Notes under the pieces: model-generated | Database searches by the model: none | What the model saw: the letters and a program-made list of their open reading frames with translations, nothing else | What the model was told of the DNA's origin: nothing | Part shown: positions 25,189 through 33,554 of the stretch, in pieces | Position numbering within the stretch: position 1 is the stretch's first letter | How the letters are laid out: the number at the start of each line of letters is the position of its first letter | Translations under genes and position numbers: made by a program | NCBI GenBank assembly: GCA_030917925.1 | Contig: JAUPTV010000126.1 | Span: forward strand, 1 to 35,247 | Source: Pseudomonadota bacterium | GTDB lineage: Bacteria > Pseudomonadota > Gammaproteobacteria > Competibacterales > Competibacteraceae | Direction of reading: 5' to 3' | DNA length: 35,247 bases

Positions 25189-26709
25189 CTAACGGCTTCC
25201 GTCCAGAAAGAGCCGATAGGCGGGATTATCGGTCTCGGCGCAGCAGGGATAGCCCAGTTCCTGGATGTAGCGCAGAAACTGTGCCCGTTCGGCTTCCGGC
25301 ACCTGGATGCCAACCAGCACCCTGCCATAATCGGAGCCGTGATTGCGGTAGTGGAACAGGCTGATATTCCAGTCATGGGCCATGCCGGTCAAAAATTTCA
25401 GCAGTGCGCCGGGCCGTTCCGGGAATTGGAACCGATAGAGGATTTCATCATGAAGGTCCGGCGCATGACCACCGACCATATAGCGCACATGCAGCTTGGC
25501 CATTTCGTTGTCGCTCATGTCGATGACCGGATAGCCATGCTCGCGTAACGCCTCGATGATTCGATTCTTTTCATCCTCGCCTTCGCTAAGCTGGATGCCA
25601 GCAAATACCTGTGCTTGTCGGGAATCGGCGTAGCGGTAATTGAATTCGGTGATGGCGCGTTTGCCGATGGTCTGGCAGAACTTGCGGAAGCTGCCAGGCT
25701 GTTCCGGGATGGTCACCGCCAGCAACGCTTCACGCCGTTCACCCAGTTCAGCCCGTTCAGCGACATGCCGCAACCGGTCAAAGTTAATATTCGCGCCGCA
25801 GTTCAAGGCAATGAGCGGCGCTCCGGTTCGTCCGGTGCGTTCTACATATTTCTTTAGTCCGGCAATGCCCAGCGCCCCAGCCGGTTCGGCAATCGAGCGG
25901 GTATCGTCGAAAATATCTTTAATGGCGGCACAAATCTCATCGGTGGACACGAGAATGACTTCATCGACCCCTTGTTGCGCGAGTCGAAAGGTCTCTTCGC
26001 CCACCTGCTTGACGGCGACGCCATCGGCGAACAGACCCACCTGATCCAGCGTCACCCGCTGTCCCTGTTTCAGCGCCTCATACATGGACGCGGCGTCAGC
26101 GGGTTCTACGCCGATAATCTTAATGTCCGGCCGCAGAAACTTGATGTAAGTGGCCACTCCAGCGATCAGTCCGCCGCCGCCGACGGCGATAAAAATAGCT
26201 TCAATCGGATCGGGATGCTGGCGCAGGATTTCCATACCGATAGTGCCATTGCCGGCGATGACGTCCGGGTCATCGTAGGGATGAATAAACGTCAGACCCT
26301 TTTCGACTTCCAGTTGCCGGGCGTGTTGATAAGCTTCATCGTAGGTATCGCCGAACAGTACGGTTTTGCCGCCCCGGTCGCGCACCGCCTGAATTTTAAT
26401 CGCCGGAGTGGTGCGTGGCATGACAATCATGGCTTTAGCGCCGAGCTTCTGGGCTGCGAGAGCGACACCTTGGGCATGATTGCCAGCGGAAGCGCAAATC
26501 ACGCCTTTTTCCAGCACGTCAGGTGCCAGACTGGCCATCTTGTTGTAAGCGCCGCGCAGCTTGAAGGAGAACACCGGTTGCAAATCTTCGCGTTTGAGCA
26601 GTACCCGGTTCCGCAAGCGCCGTGACAGACGCGGCAGCGCGTCCAGCGGCGATTCAATAGCGACATCGTAGACGCGGGCGGTGAGAATTTTTTTGATGTA
26701 ATCGTGCAT
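25189..26709 (-). CDS. ilvA: Biosynthetic threonine ammonia-lyase
   Basis: A 506-residue PLP enzyme that deaminates threonine to 2-oxobutanoate, the first step toward isoleucine. PLP lysine is K50 in [13 protein letters not shown]; the phosphate-binding loop is GGGGLIAGV. Catalytic-domain markers include [16 protein letters not shown]. Two C-terminal ACT-like regulatory modules (about 325-410 and 415-500; [12 protein letters not shown] and [12 protein letters not shown]) give the feedback-regulated long form sensitive to isoleucine and valine. Length equals that of typical gammaproteobacterial IlvA. ATG 26709 starts [17 protein letters not shown], and the gene is divergent from rpiA. It is monocistronic here, apart from the usual ilv operon. 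Confidence 0.95.
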   Translation of the reverse strand: MHDYIKKILTARVYDVAIESPLDALPRLSRRLRNRVLLKREDLQPVFSFKLRGAYNKMASLAPDVLEKGVICASAGNHAQGVALAAQKLGAKAMIVMPRTTPAIKIQAVRDRGGKTVLFGDTYDEAYQHARQLEVEKGLTFIHPYDDPDVIAGNGTIGMEILRQHPDPIEAIFIAVGGGGLIAGVATYIKFLRPDIKIIGVEPADAASMYEALKQGQRVTLDQVGLFADGVAVKQVGEETFRLAQQGVDEVILVSTDEICAAIKDIFDDTRSIAEPAGALGIAGLKKYVERTGRTGAPLIALNCGANINFDRLRHVAERAELGERREALLAVTIPEQPGSFRKFCQTIGKRAITEFNYRYADSRQAQVFAGIQLSEGEDEKNRIIEALREHGYPVIDMSDNEMAKLHVRYMVGGHAPDLHDEILYRFQFPERPGALLKFLTGMAHDWNISLFHYRNHGSDYGRVLVGIQVPEAERAQFLRYIQELGYPCCAETDNPAYRLFLDGSR

Positions 26710-26731
26710 AATGAGCTTGGAAAACAGTCAA

Positions 26732-26769
26732 CTCCCCTCTCCATTGGGGAGAGGGGTTGGGGGTAAGGG
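26732..26769. repeat. Palindromic intergenic repeat element (REP-like)
   Basis: CCCCTCTCC (26734-26742) pairs with GGAGAGGGG (26748-26756), followed by TTGGGGGTAAGGG. Short GC-rich elements of this form are dispersed between genes in many proteobacteria. It lies between divergent ilvA and rpiA, and its final AAGGG is placed where the rpiA Shine-Dalgarno should be. Confidence 0.7.
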
Positions 26770-26776
26770 TTACAAG

Positions 26777-27436
26777 ATGTCCAGCGATGCAATGAAAAAA
26801 CGCGCCGCCGAAGCGGCTTTGCAGTATGTGGAAGAGAATACCGTGATCGGCGTCGGCACCGGTTCGACGGTCAACTATTTTATTGACGCCCTGGTGCGGC
26901 TCAAATACCCAATTGAAGGCGCGGTGTCGAGTTCTTCGATGACGACTGAACGGTTGAAGGCTTGCCGGATTCCGGTGCTGGATTTGAATGGTGCCGGGCC
27001 GTTGCCATTGTATGTGGATGGCGCGGATGAGGTGGATCGTCATTTGCGCATGATCAAGGGCGGCGGCGGGGCGTTGACCCGCGAGAAAATCGCAGCGGCC
27101 GCCAGCGAGAAGTTTATCTGTATCGCGGATCAGTCCAAGCTGGTTGATGTGCTGGGGGCCTTTCCCCTGCCCGTCGAGGTGATTCCCATGGCGCGCAGCT
27201 ATGTCGGTCGCGAATTGTTGAAGCGTGGCGGTCAGCCGGTGCTGCGGGAAAATTTCATCACCGACAACGGCAATCTGATCCTGGATGTGTATAACCTGCA
27301 CATTCTGGAACCGGCCCAACTGGAAGCCGAATGGAATAATATTCCAGGCATTGTGACCGTGGGGCTGTTTGCGCAACGACCAGCGGATGTGCTGCTGTTG
27401 GGAACGGCTGATGGGGTACAGACCATCCGCCTCTGA
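26777..27436 (+). CDS. rpiA: Ribose-5-phosphate isomerase A
   Basis: A 219-residue RpiA interconverting ribose 5-phosphate and ribulose 5-phosphate. Motifs: [16 protein letters not shown] (phosphate binding), [21 protein letters not shown] with the catalytic Asp, [14 protein letters not shown] with the catalytic Lys and Glu, and [18 protein letters not shown] 26777 ([14 protein letters not shown]) matches the family N-terminus. The frame is open 22 codons further upstream to 26711, but those codons translate the palindromic repeat. AAGGG 7 nt before the ATG is contributed by that repeat. Confidence 0.95.
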   Translation: MSSDAMKKRAAEAALQYVEENTVIGVGTGSTVNYFIDALVRLKYPIEGAVSSSSMTTERLKACRIPVLDLNGAGPLPLYVDGADEVDRHLRMIKGGGGALTREKIAAAASEKFICIADQSKLVDVLGAFPLPVEVIPMARSYVGRELLKRGGQPVLRENFITDNGNLILDVYNLHILEPAQLEAEWNNIPGIVTVGLFAQRPADVLLLGTADGVQTIRL

Positions 27437-27450
27437 TGTAACTGTACATA

Positions 27451-27483
27451 AAAAAACGGGCGCTGCCCGAAGGCTGCGCCCGT
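27451..27483 (-). terminator. Rho-independent terminator of the first porin gene
   Basis: ACGGGCGC (27456-27463) pairs with GCGCCCGT (27476-27483). On the minus strand the stem is followed by a run of T residues (27451-27456 and beyond). It lies 26 nt past the porin stop and could also stop rpiA transcripts weakly from the other side. Confidence 0.8.
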
Positions 27484-27508
27484 CCGCCCTTACGCCTGTG
27501 ATCCAGGC

Positions 27509-28606
27509 TTAGAAGTCAACGCGGGTGCCGATAGAAAACGCATTCTGATCGCGGTACACCGCATCGTTAGCGCTGCGGCCAATGTACTCAACCCAGACCC
27601 GGGTGCGTCGGCTGAAATCGTACTGGTAGCCCACCAGGTAGTTGTCGATGGTGTCATCGAAACCTGGATCGCTGAGTCCCGTATCAAGCTGCCCATAAGC
27701 GCCACGAATGGTGTTGTTGCCGAATTTATATTCACCGGTCAGGTACCAGTTGCTGGCGTCATCGGTGCCAAATAGGCGCTCGCCATCGAACTTGGCATTA
27801 CTGTACAGGCCGAATTCGTTGAGCGTACCCTCTTCGTAGATGAAACCGACGCTGAACGGACCTGCGGAATAACCCAGACCGATATTCCACTGGTCCAGAT
27901 CCAGATCCAGATCGATACCTGGGCTAATAGGGACGTTGTCGCTGCCTTCAAGCTTGATATAGCTAGCGCCCGCGAAGAAGGGGCCGTTGCTGTACTTGGC
28001 CGCGATATTCCAGAGATCAACACTATTGGAATAGCCTTGGTTATCGTTCTCGGCACCATTCATAACCAGCATGAGTTCGCCGGTGAAGCCGCTAAAATCA
28101 GGCGTGGTGTAATACAGGCTGTTATCAAGCCGGAACAGGGAACCTCCATCTGAAGCACGAGTGTCGGGGTCCACCGTAAGTTTGAAGCCGTTGAACGAAC
28201 CACCCAGAAAGGCCGTGGTACCCAATGACCGGTCGGTATTAAAGATATCGACGATTCCGGCGACGTGATAGTAGGGCGTTTCCTGGGTGCCCAGCGACAC
28301 CGTGCCGAAGCCGCCCTTGAGACCGACCAGTTTGGGCCGGTTTCCTTCAAAACTGCCGCCCTCAGTCACGTCAACGCCAAACTCATACTGATAGATGGCG
28401 TTCAGCCCGCCACCCAGATCTTCGGAACCCTGGACGCCGAGGCGCGAAGAATTATTCATCACATCCCAGTAGGAGTCACTGTCGTTATCGTTGTCGACGT
28501 AATCCACGGAAACCCGCGCCGAACCGTATAGGATGGTGTCGGCCTGAGCCGCCAGCGGAGCCGCCAGGACGGATGCAACAGCGAGAGCGAGGACAGACTT
28601 TTTCAT
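27509..28606 (-). CDS. Outer-membrane porin (Gram-negative porin family), copy 1
   Basis: A 365-residue precursor. The signal peptide MKKSVLALAVASVLAAPLAA ends at AQA before DTILYGSARVSVDYVD, the usual first strand of OmpC/Porin_4-type porins. Alternating hydrophobic strands run to a C-terminal GTRVDF; the terminal Phe is the BAM insertion signal. Also typical are NNSSRLGVQGSEDLGGGLNAIYQYEFGVD (early strands and turn) and LVGLKGGFGTVSLGTQETPYY (eyelet loop region). It should form trimeric channels for small solutes. GGAGA precedes ATG 28606 by 6 nt, and a promoter motif is at 28713-28741. It is paralogous to the gene at 28882-29973. Confidence 0.93.
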   Translation of the reverse strand: MKKSVLALAVASVLAAPLAAQADTILYGSARVSVDYVDNDNDSDSYWDVMNNSSRLGVQGSEDLGGGLNAIYQYEFGVDVTEGGSFEGNRPKLVGLKGGFGTVSLGTQETPYYHVAGIVDIFNTDRSLGTTAFLGGSFNGFKLTVDPDTRASDGGSLFRLDNSLYYTTPDFSGFTGELMLVMNGAENDNQGYSNSVDLWNIAAKYSNGPFFAGASYIKLEGSDNVPISPGIDLDLDLDQWNIGLGYSAGPFSVGFIYEEGTLNEFGLYSNAKFDGERLFGTDDASNWYLTGEYKFGNNTIRGAYGQLDTGLSDPGFDDTIDNYLVGYQYDFSRRTRVWVEYIGRSANDAVYRDQNAFSIGTRVDF

Positions 28607-28712
28607 GGCATATCTCCAAAATAGTTATCAATCAATCATTGCTTCAAGGTGTGTTTTCCGATCAATCAGGTTTTGATGAGAAAGCCGCCTCGAAGAACTC
28701 TATAAGGGAAGC

Positions 28713-28741
28713 TTTATATAGGGAATGCAGTAAAAAAGCAA
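28713..28741 (-). promoter_or_regulatory. Sigma-70-type promoter of porin copy 1
   Basis: Minus-strand TTGCTT (28736-28741) and TATAAA (28713-28718) are 17 bp apart, in an AT-rich spacer. The leader would be about 100 nt, long enough for regulation by a small RNA, as is common for porin genes. Confidence 0.55.
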
Positions 28742-28826
28742 CTGCTAATTTGTGAAAAATACAACTTTTCGCATTAAAGCAACAGAGATTGCGGCAATAT
28801 CCGGTATTTTCAAACTCACAAACGCC

Positions 28827-28850
28827 AACGGACGCCCGAAGGCGTCCGTT
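28827..28850 (-). terminator. Probable terminator hairpin of porin copy 2
   Basis: A perfect 10-bp stem AACGGACGCC / GGCGTCCGTT encloses CGAA (UUCG on the minus-strand transcript), 31 nt beyond the porin stop. No true T-run follows on the minus strand, so it may be a weak terminator or an mRNA 3'-end stabiliser. Confidence 0.6.
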
Positions 28851-28881
28851 GATCAAACCTGCTCAAATTCTGCGAAGAGAA

Positions 28882-29973
28882 TCAGAAGTCGTGGCGGGTA
28901 CCGATGGAGATGACATTCTGATCACCTTCCACGGCTGACACTACGCCATCGTTATCATCCTTGCGGCCCAGGTATTCAACCCACACACGGGTCCGCTTGC
29001 TCAGATTGTACTGGTAGCTCAACAAAAGATTCTGAATCTCACCATAGCTTTGACGACGCGCGTTGGCAGCGTCAAGAACATAGTCTCCTTCGGTCTCCAT
29101 ATAGCCATAGGCGGCTTTGATCTCATTGTTGCCGAAGGTGTAGGCACCGAACAGATAGATATTCCAAGTGTCGTCGATATTGGTCAACGGGATCGCATCA
29201 ACCAGTGGCGACAGGCTAATGTTATTCAAATCACCCTGTTCGTACATCAGGCCAACGGTGAAAGGCCCCGGCTTATAGGCACCGACCAGCGCCCACTGGC
29301 TGCGATCATCGCCGCTGAAAACATCGTCATCGGCATCTTGCAACTGCATGTAGGCCGCACCAGCATAGATAGGTCCATTGCTGTAGTTGGCGGCAACCTG
29401 CCACAGGTCAACGCTGTCGGAAACATCAGGAGTTTTGGTATCTGCAGTGTTGCCATTCATGACCAGCATGGCTTGGGCTTTGAAGCCACTCATATCTGGC
29501 GATGTGTAGAGAACAGTGTTGTTCAGACGCGCACCGTATTGCCCGCCCAAGTAGCCGGTATCGCTAGCAAAACTGCGATTGCTGTTGAAGATATCCGCTA
29601 TGCCGGTGACATTGTAGTAGGCTGACCATTGGGTGCCCAAAGTTACGGAACCGAACCCGCCTTTCAGACCCACCCACTTCGGGCGGTTGGCTTCAAAACT
29701 CCCACCCTCAGTCATGTCCACGCCGAATTCATACTGATAAATGGCGCTCAGCCCGCCGCCCAGATCTTCCAGTCCACGAACACCCAAGCGTGAAGAATTG
29801 TTGCGGACATCCCAATAGTCTTCGCCGTCTTCAAACGGACCATTCGGTTTGTCGGTATCCACCCAATCAACGGACACGCGGGCAGAACCGTACAGGGTGG
29901 TGTCAGCTTGGGCAACGGTGCCAAAACCAGTCAGCGCGGCAGCAACGGCCAGCGCAAGAGTAGACTTTTTCAT
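28882..29973 (-). CDS. Outer-membrane porin (Gram-negative porin family), copy 2
   Basis: A 363-residue precursor with signal peptide MKKSTLALAVAAALTGFGTV ending VAQA before DTTLYGSARVSVDWVD. It shares with copy 1 the NNSSRLGVRGLEDLGGGL turn, the FGVDMTEGGSFEANRPKWVG strand-loop, the SNGPIYAGAAYMQL strand and a Phe terminus (GTRHDF). Extracellular loops differ most, as expected for diverged duplicates. ATG 29973 is used because it begins the signal peptide and AGGAG lies 8 nt upstream; an in-frame upstream start at 30006 is unlikely. It has its own promoter motif (30039-30067). Confidence 0.93.
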   Translation of the reverse strand: MKKSTLALAVAAALTGFGTVAQADTTLYGSARVSVDWVDTDKPNGPFEDGEDYWDVRNNSSRLGVRGLEDLGGGLSAIYQYEFGVDMTEGGSFEANRPKWVGLKGGFGSVTLGTQWSAYYNVTGIADIFNSNRSFASDTGYLGGQYGARLNNTVLYTSPDMSGFKAQAMLVMNGNTADTKTPDVSDSVDLWQVAANYSNGPIYAGAAYMQLQDADDDVFSGDDRSQWALVGAYKPGPFTVGLMYEQGDLNNISLSPLVDAIPLTNIDDTWNIYLFGAYTFGNNEIKAAYGYMETEGDYVLDAANARRQSYGEIQNLLLSYQYNLSKRTRVWVEYLGRKDDNDGVVSAVEGDQNVISIGTRHDF

Positions 29974-30038
29974 GATTAAACTCCTAGGTTTGTGTTGTAT
30001 TGACACAACAAAAGGGCGCTCAAAATTCGTTATAGATA

Positions 30039-30067
30039 TTTATACGCACTCAAAAGCGAAAATGCAA
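30039..30067 (-). promoter_or_regulatory. Sigma-70-type promoter of porin copy 2
   Basis: Minus-strand TTGCAT (30062-30067) and TATAAA (30039-30044) are 17 bp apart, with A/T-rich sequence upstream resembling an UP element. The leader is about 60 nt. Confidence 0.55.
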
Positions 30068-30140
30068 CTGATATTTTCAAAAAAAACACAAAATTTTCTG
30101 ATTGTGATTAAAAAACAACATTGAATTGTTTTTTAACAAC

Positions 30141-30170
30141 AAAAAGCCCGCTTATTCAAGCGGGCTTTTT
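30141..30170 (-). terminator. Bidirectional terminator after tRNA-Gln
   Basis: AAAAAGCCCGCTT and AAGCGGGCTTTTT form a long stem around a short loop (30141-30170), with T-rich flanks on both strands. It ends the rplM-rpsI-tRNA transcript 4 nt after the encoded CCA. Confidence 0.88.
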
Positions 30171-30173
30171 GTC

Positions 30174-30247
30174 TGGCTGGGGGACTAGGATTCGAACCTA
30201 GATTGACGGAGTCAGAGTCCGCTGTCCTGCCGTTAGACGATCCCCCA
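30174..30247 (-). tRNA. tRNA-Gln (anticodon CTG)
   Basis: The 74-nt gene includes an encoded CCA (30174-30176). The acceptor stem pairs TGGGGGA with TCCCCCA; the D stem is GTCT/GGAC; the anticodon stem GCGGA/TCCGT encloses loop CTCTGAC, giving anticodon CTG for codon CAG; the T arm is CTAGG/TTCGAAT/CCTAG. The discriminator is G. It begins 9 nt after the rpsI stop, with no visible promoter of its own, so it is probably processed from the ribosomal protein transcript. Confidence 0.95.
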
Positions 30248-30256
30248 AAAACTCGA

Positions 30257-30649
30257 TTAACGCTTCGAGTACTGCGTTGCGCGACGGGCTTTGCGCAGAC
30301 CCACTTTCTTGCGCTCTACTTCACGAGCGTCACGGGTCACGAAACCAGCCTTACGCAGCGAAGGACGCAAGCTTTCATCATATTGGAGCAACGCCCGGGT
30401 GATGCCGTGGCGAATCGCGCCGGCTTGACCGGTCATACCGCCGCCCTTAACCGTGACGTAAATGTCGAACTTATCTTTAAGATCGGCGACTTCCAGCGCC
30501 TGGTTCACCACCATACAGGAGGTTTGACGCCCGAAGTATTCATTCAGAGGACGCTGATTGACGGTGATATTGCCAGTGCCGCGCCGCAGAAAAACCCGTG
30601 CCGTAGCGGTCTTGCGCCGTCCAGTGCCATAGTGCTGATTTTCGATCAT
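30257..30649 (-). CDS. rpsI: 30S ribosomal protein S9
   Basis: A 130-residue S9. The N-terminal [40 protein letters not shown] and the basic C-terminal tail [13 protein letters not shown] are diagnostic; the terminal SKR reaches the P-site tRNA on the ribosome. It follows rplM by 37 nt in the standard L13-S9 operon and is followed within 9 nt by tRNA-Gln. Length equals that of Escherichia coli S9. Confidence 0.98.
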   Translation of the reverse strand: MIENQHYGTGRRKTATARVFLRRGTGNITVNQRPLNEYFGRQTSCMVVNQALEVADLKDKFDIYVTVKGGGMTGQAGAIRHGITRALLQYDESLRPSLRKAGFVTRDAREVERKKVGLRKARRATQYSKR

Positions 30650-30686
30650 CTTGCTTATTCCGTTCCGGTAAATACGTCAGTCGACT

Positions 30687-31115
30687 TTAGAGTTGCAGCG
30701 CCTGAGGCTGTTGGGCGGCATGTTGATGCTCAGCGCCAGCATAGACCTTCAGTTTGCGAAACATCGCCCGACCCAGCGGGTTCTTGGGCAACATGCCCTT
30801 GACAGCGATTTCGATCACGCGCTCCGGCGTCTGCTGCAACATCTTGTCCAGCGTAATCGACTTCAGGTTGCCGACATAACCGGTCACCCGATGATAAACC
30901 TTGTCGCTGGTTTTGCGCCCGGTCGTGCGCACTTTCTCAGCGTTCACGACCACAATATAGTCGCCGGTATCGACATGCGGAGTATATTCGGGCTTGTGTT
31001 TGCCCCGCAAGCGGCGGGCGATTTCGGATGACAGTCGGCCCAGAACCAGATCTGTGGCGTCAACCACATACCAGTCGCGCTTGACTTCAGCCGGCTTGGC
31101 GCTGAACGTTTTCAT
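30687..31115 (-). CDS. rplM: 50S ribosomal protein L13
   Basis: A 142-residue L13. Diagnostic segments are [65 protein letters not shown] and [24 protein letters not shown]. It is an early assembly protein of the large subunit. GGAG precedes ATG 31115, and a good sigma-70 motif lies at 31160-31188. Confidence 0.98.
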   Translation of the reverse strand: MKTFSAKPAEVKRDWYVVDATDLVLGRLSSEIARRLRGKHKPEYTPHVDTGDYIVVVNAEKVRTTGRKTSDKVYHRVTGYVGNLKSITLDKMLQQTPERVIEIAVKGMLPKNPLGRAMFRKLKVYAGAEHQHAAQQPQALQL

Positions 31116-31159
31116 GATGACATACTCCGAAAAATCCGTATCCGCTTGGAAAGCCGTGC

Positions 31160-31188
31160 ATGATACTCAGACCCTCCGGGTTTGGCAA
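31160..31188 (-). promoter_or_regulatory. Sigma-70-type promoter of rplM-rpsI-tRNA-Gln
   Basis: Minus-strand TTGCCA (31183-31188) and TATCAT (31160-31165) are exactly 17 bp apart, each close to consensus. The predicted leader is about 38 nt and contains the GGAG for rplM. Confidence 0.62.
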
Positions 31189-31232
31189 GCGCCAGAAAAC
31201 CGGCAAAGCGCACGGGAACGGGGAAGAATCAT

Positions 31233-31541
31233 TTAAATACACAGCCGCTCCACGACGCGACCGTTGATCAGATGCTCTTCAATAATCTCGTCCAGATCCG
31301 CGTGATCCACATAGGTATACCAAACCGCTTCCGGGTAAATCACGATGACCGGCCCCTCGGCGCAGCGATCCAGGCAACCGGCATTGTTAATGCGCACCTT
31401 GTGGGGAATCGCGGGACCCAACGCCTTGACTCGTTGCTTCACATAATCTCGCGCCTCCTGAGCGCCGCATTGCTGGCAGCACTGCGAGCCATCGTCGCGC
31501 AGATTCGTGCAAAAAAAGACGTGATGATGATAATAGGACAC
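31233..31541 (-). CDS. Thioredoxin-like [2Fe-2S] ferredoxin
   Basis: A 102-residue protein of the (2Fe-2S) thioredoxin-like ferredoxin family. The four cysteine positions are in VFFCTNLRDDGSQCC and then AGCLDRCAEGP; NNAGCLDRCAEGPVIVIYPE is the family hallmark, as is the C-terminal WYTYVDHADLDEIIEEHL. GTG 31541 (reading SYYHHHVFFC after the start) is chosen because GGGAG lies 8 nt upstream; a GTG at 31571 is also in frame. The gene is divergent from coq7 with only 32 nt between starts. Electron partner is unknown; nothing here ties it to nitrogenase. Confidence 0.85.
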   Translation of the reverse strand: MSYYHHHVFFCTNLRDDGSQCCQQCGAQEARDYVKQRVKALGPAIPHKVRINNAGCLDRCAEGPVIVIYPEAVWYTYVDHADLDEIIEEHLINGRVVERLCI

Positions 31542-31573
31542 GTTCACTTCTCCCGGATATCGAGCAAACACTG

Positions 31574-32218
31574 ATGATGACTCGTCACTATACCCCGATG
31601 GACACGCTATTAATCAATGTTGACCAGGCGCTCCGCACGGTTTTTGGCCGCCCCGTTACCACCGGTCGACCCAATCCCGCCACCCGTGCGCCAGAAGCGG
31701 AACTGGAACCTTTTGAACAGCAGGAGGCCGGGCGGTTGATGCGCGTTAATCATACCGGCGAAGTTTGCGCCCAGGCGCTCTATCAGGGCCAGGCGCTGAC
31801 TGCACAACTGGTGGAAGTCCGTGAACGCATGGAACAGGCCGCGATGGAGGAAAACGACCATCTGGCTTGGTGCGAGGAGCGCATGAAAACCCTGGGCAGT
31901 CATCCCAGTGTCTTCAACCCGCTGTTCTATAGCGGTGCCTTCGCGATTGGCGCAGTGGCCGGCAAGGTCGGCGACCGGTGGAGCCTGGGGTTTCTGGCGG
32001 AGACCGAGCATCAAGTGGTCGAGCATCTGAACGGTCATCTAAATCGCCTGCCGACGCACGATCAGCAGAGCCGGGCCATTCTGGAACAGATGAAAGAAGA
32101 TGAAGAGCGCCACGCGACCCATGCGCTGGCCGCTGGCGGCGCTGATCTGCCTTTACCCATTCGCGCCCTGATGAAAGGCGTTGCCAAAGTCATGACCGGA
32201 ACTACTTATTGGGTTTAG
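31574..32218 (+). CDS. coq7: Coq7-type demethoxyubiquinone hydroxylase
   Basis: A 214-residue diiron monooxygenase that adds the C5 hydroxyl in late ubiquinone synthesis, replacing the flavin enzyme UbiF of Escherichia coli. The carboxylate-bridged diiron ligands are visible: Glu in VNHTGEVCAQALYQGQ, EENDH (ExxH), Glu in AETEHQVVEHL and EDEERHATHAL (ExxH). Amphipathic helices between them suit a peripheral membrane enzyme. ATG 31574 is immediately followed by another ATG, and neither has a strong Shine-Dalgarno; ATG 31598 is a further option. The stop overlaps the convergent OsmC-family gene by 4 nt. Confidence 0.94.
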   Translation: MMTRHYTPMDTLLINVDQALRTVFGRPVTTGRPNPATRAPEAELEPFEQQEAGRLMRVNHTGEVCAQALYQGQALTAQLVEVRERMEQAAMEENDHLAWCEERMKTLGSHPSVFNPLFYSGAFAIGAVAGKVGDRWSLGFLAETEHQVVEHLNGHLNRLPTHDQQSRAILEQMKEDEERHATHALAAGGADLPLPIRALMKGVAKVMTGTTYWV

Positions 32219-32649
32219 GGCGGCGTTGTTGCCCTAACCTCGCGAATTTCAAAAGTGTGGGTGATCTTCGCGGTCTGGCCGAGCATGATCGAGGCTGAAC
32301 AATATTTTTCCGCCGACAACTGAACCGCGCGTTCAACGTGCTTTGGACTCAGCGCCGCGCCGGTCAGAATGAAATGGACATGAATTTGCGTGAACACCTT
32401 CGGCTCACTATCAGCTCGCTCAGCTTCGATTTCGACTTCACAACCATCCAGAGACTGCCGAGCCTTGCGCAGAATATTAACCACATCAATCGCCGTGCAA
32501 CCGCCCATGCCCATCAGCAGCATTTCCATCGGCCGGGGACCGAGATTATGGCCGCCCAGTTCCGGCGGTCCATCCATAACCAACGCATGACCGCTGGGCG
32601 ATTGCGCCACATAGGTCATGTCTTCCAGCCAGACAACGCGAGTTTTCAT
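32215..32649 (-). CDS. OsmC-family protein (YhfA-like)
   Basis: A 144-residue OsmC/Ohr-fold protein. It carries the two family cysteines, Cys51 in MGMGGCTAIDVV and Cys117 in AEKYCSASIML, which in the family reduce organic peroxides through a thiol-disulfide cycle. The layout LGPRPMEMLLMGMGGCTAIDV is closest to the YhfA branch, whose substrate is unknown, and not to Ohr. Start ATG 32649. It lies downstream of trpC on the same strand, separated by a palindromic repeat, and converges with coq7. Confidence 0.9.
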   Translation of the reverse strand: MKTRVVWLEDMTYVAQSPSGHALVMDGPPELGGHNLGPRPMEMLLMGMGGCTAIDVVNILRKARQSLDGCEVEIEAERADSEPKVFTQIHVHFILTGAALSPKHVERAVQLSAEKYCSASIMLGQTAKITHTFEIREVRATTPP

Positions 32650-32679
32650 CAGCAGTTCGCTCCAGAAAGCAAGAATTCT

Positions 32680-32722
32680 CCCCTCCTTGAATAAGGAGGG
32701 GTGGCGCGTAGCGCCGGGGTGG
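32680..32722. repeat. Double-hairpin intergenic repeat element
   Basis: CCCCTCCTT (32680-32688) pairs with AAGGAGGGG (32693-32701), immediately followed by a second hairpin GGCGC-GTA-GCGCC (32703-32715) and GGGGTGG. It resembles dispersed REP/MITE-like elements and differs in sequence from the element at 26732. It fills the gap between trpC and the OsmC-family gene and could attenuate transcription between them. Confidence 0.68.
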
Positions 32723-32732
32723 TTTGATCTTT

Positions 32733-33554
32733 TCAGCGACCGTCAGCAGACCTTCCCGTTCCAAACAATTCCGCCAATTTCGCCCCCGGATCAGGGGCGC
32801 GCATAAAGGCTTCACCCACCAGGAATGCATGGACGCCGCGCTGACGCATCAGCGCCACATCGTCCGGCGTCAGAATCCCGCTTTCGGTCACCACAAGGCG
32901 ATCTTCGGGAATTTGCCCCAACAGGTTCAGCGTGGTGTCCAGCCGGGTTTCAAAGGTGCGCAGATTCCGGTTATTAATGCCAATCAGCGGCGCGTCGATC
33001 CGCAGCGCCCGTTCCAGTTCCCCGGCGTCATGGACTTCCACCAGGACATCCATGCCCAGTTCCACTGCCAATTCCGCCAGATCCCGCAATACCGCATCTT
33101 CCAGCGCCGCGACGATCAGCAAAATGCAGTCAGCGCCGATCCATCGCGCTTCGTAAACCTGATAGGCATCGATGAGGAAGTCTTTACGCAACACCGGCAA
33201 CGCGCAGGCCGCTCGCGTTTCCTTTAAATAGTCTTCGCAACCCTGGAAGAAATCGCGGTCGGTCAACACGGACAAGCCAGCTGCGCCCGATGCGGCGTAA
33301 CTGCGGGCAATCTCTGCGGGCAGAAAAGGATCGCGCAGCAAGCCTTTACTCGGCGAAGCACGCTTGATTTCCGCAATCACCGCCGGTTGACCCTGCGCCA
33401 CGGTCTGTTCCAACCGTGTTCGGAAGGGGCGAGGCGACGGGAGATTCTCAACACAGCGGCGCAGTTCCGGCAAACCGAGTTGTGCGCTGCGTTCCGCGAT
33501 TTCCTCGACCTTGCGGGCCAGGATTTTTTTCAGCACATCCGGTGTATCGCTCAT
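32733..33554 (-). CDS. trpC: Indole-3-glycerol phosphate synthase
   Basis: A 273-residue (beta-alpha)8 enzyme converting CdRP to indoleglycerol phosphate. Motifs: [13 protein letters not shown] (phosphate and catalytic Lys), [36 protein letters not shown] (catalytic KDF), [25 protein letters not shown] and [12 protein letters not shown]. This is the monofunctional form without a fused TrpF. ATG 33554 overlaps trpD as ATGA; an in-frame start 7 codons earlier is less likely. Last gene of trpG-trpD-trpC. Confidence 0.96.
   Translation of the reverse strand: MSDTPDVLKKILARKVEEIAERSAQLGLPELRRCVENLPSPRPFRTRLEQTVAQGQPAVIAEIKRASPSKGLLRDPFLPAEIARSYAASGAAGLSVLTDRDFFQGCEDYLKETRAACALPVLRKDFLIDAYQVYEARWIGADCILLIVAALEDAVLRDLAELAVELGMDVLVEVHDAGELERALRIDAPLIGINNRNLRTFETRLDTTLNLLGQIPEDRLVVTESGILTPDDVALMRQRGVHAFLVGEAFMRAPDPGAKLAELFGTGRSADGR

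Noticed and set aside
26711-26776. Upstream extension of rpiA
   Set aside because: The 22 codons translate a palindromic intergenic repeat, and the family N-terminus begins at 26777.
31233-31541. Ferredoxin-like gene as part of the nitrogen-fixation electron chain
   Set aside because: It is far from the nif/rnf block, beside ribosomal and ubiquinone genes, and nothing in the sequence links it to nitrogenase.
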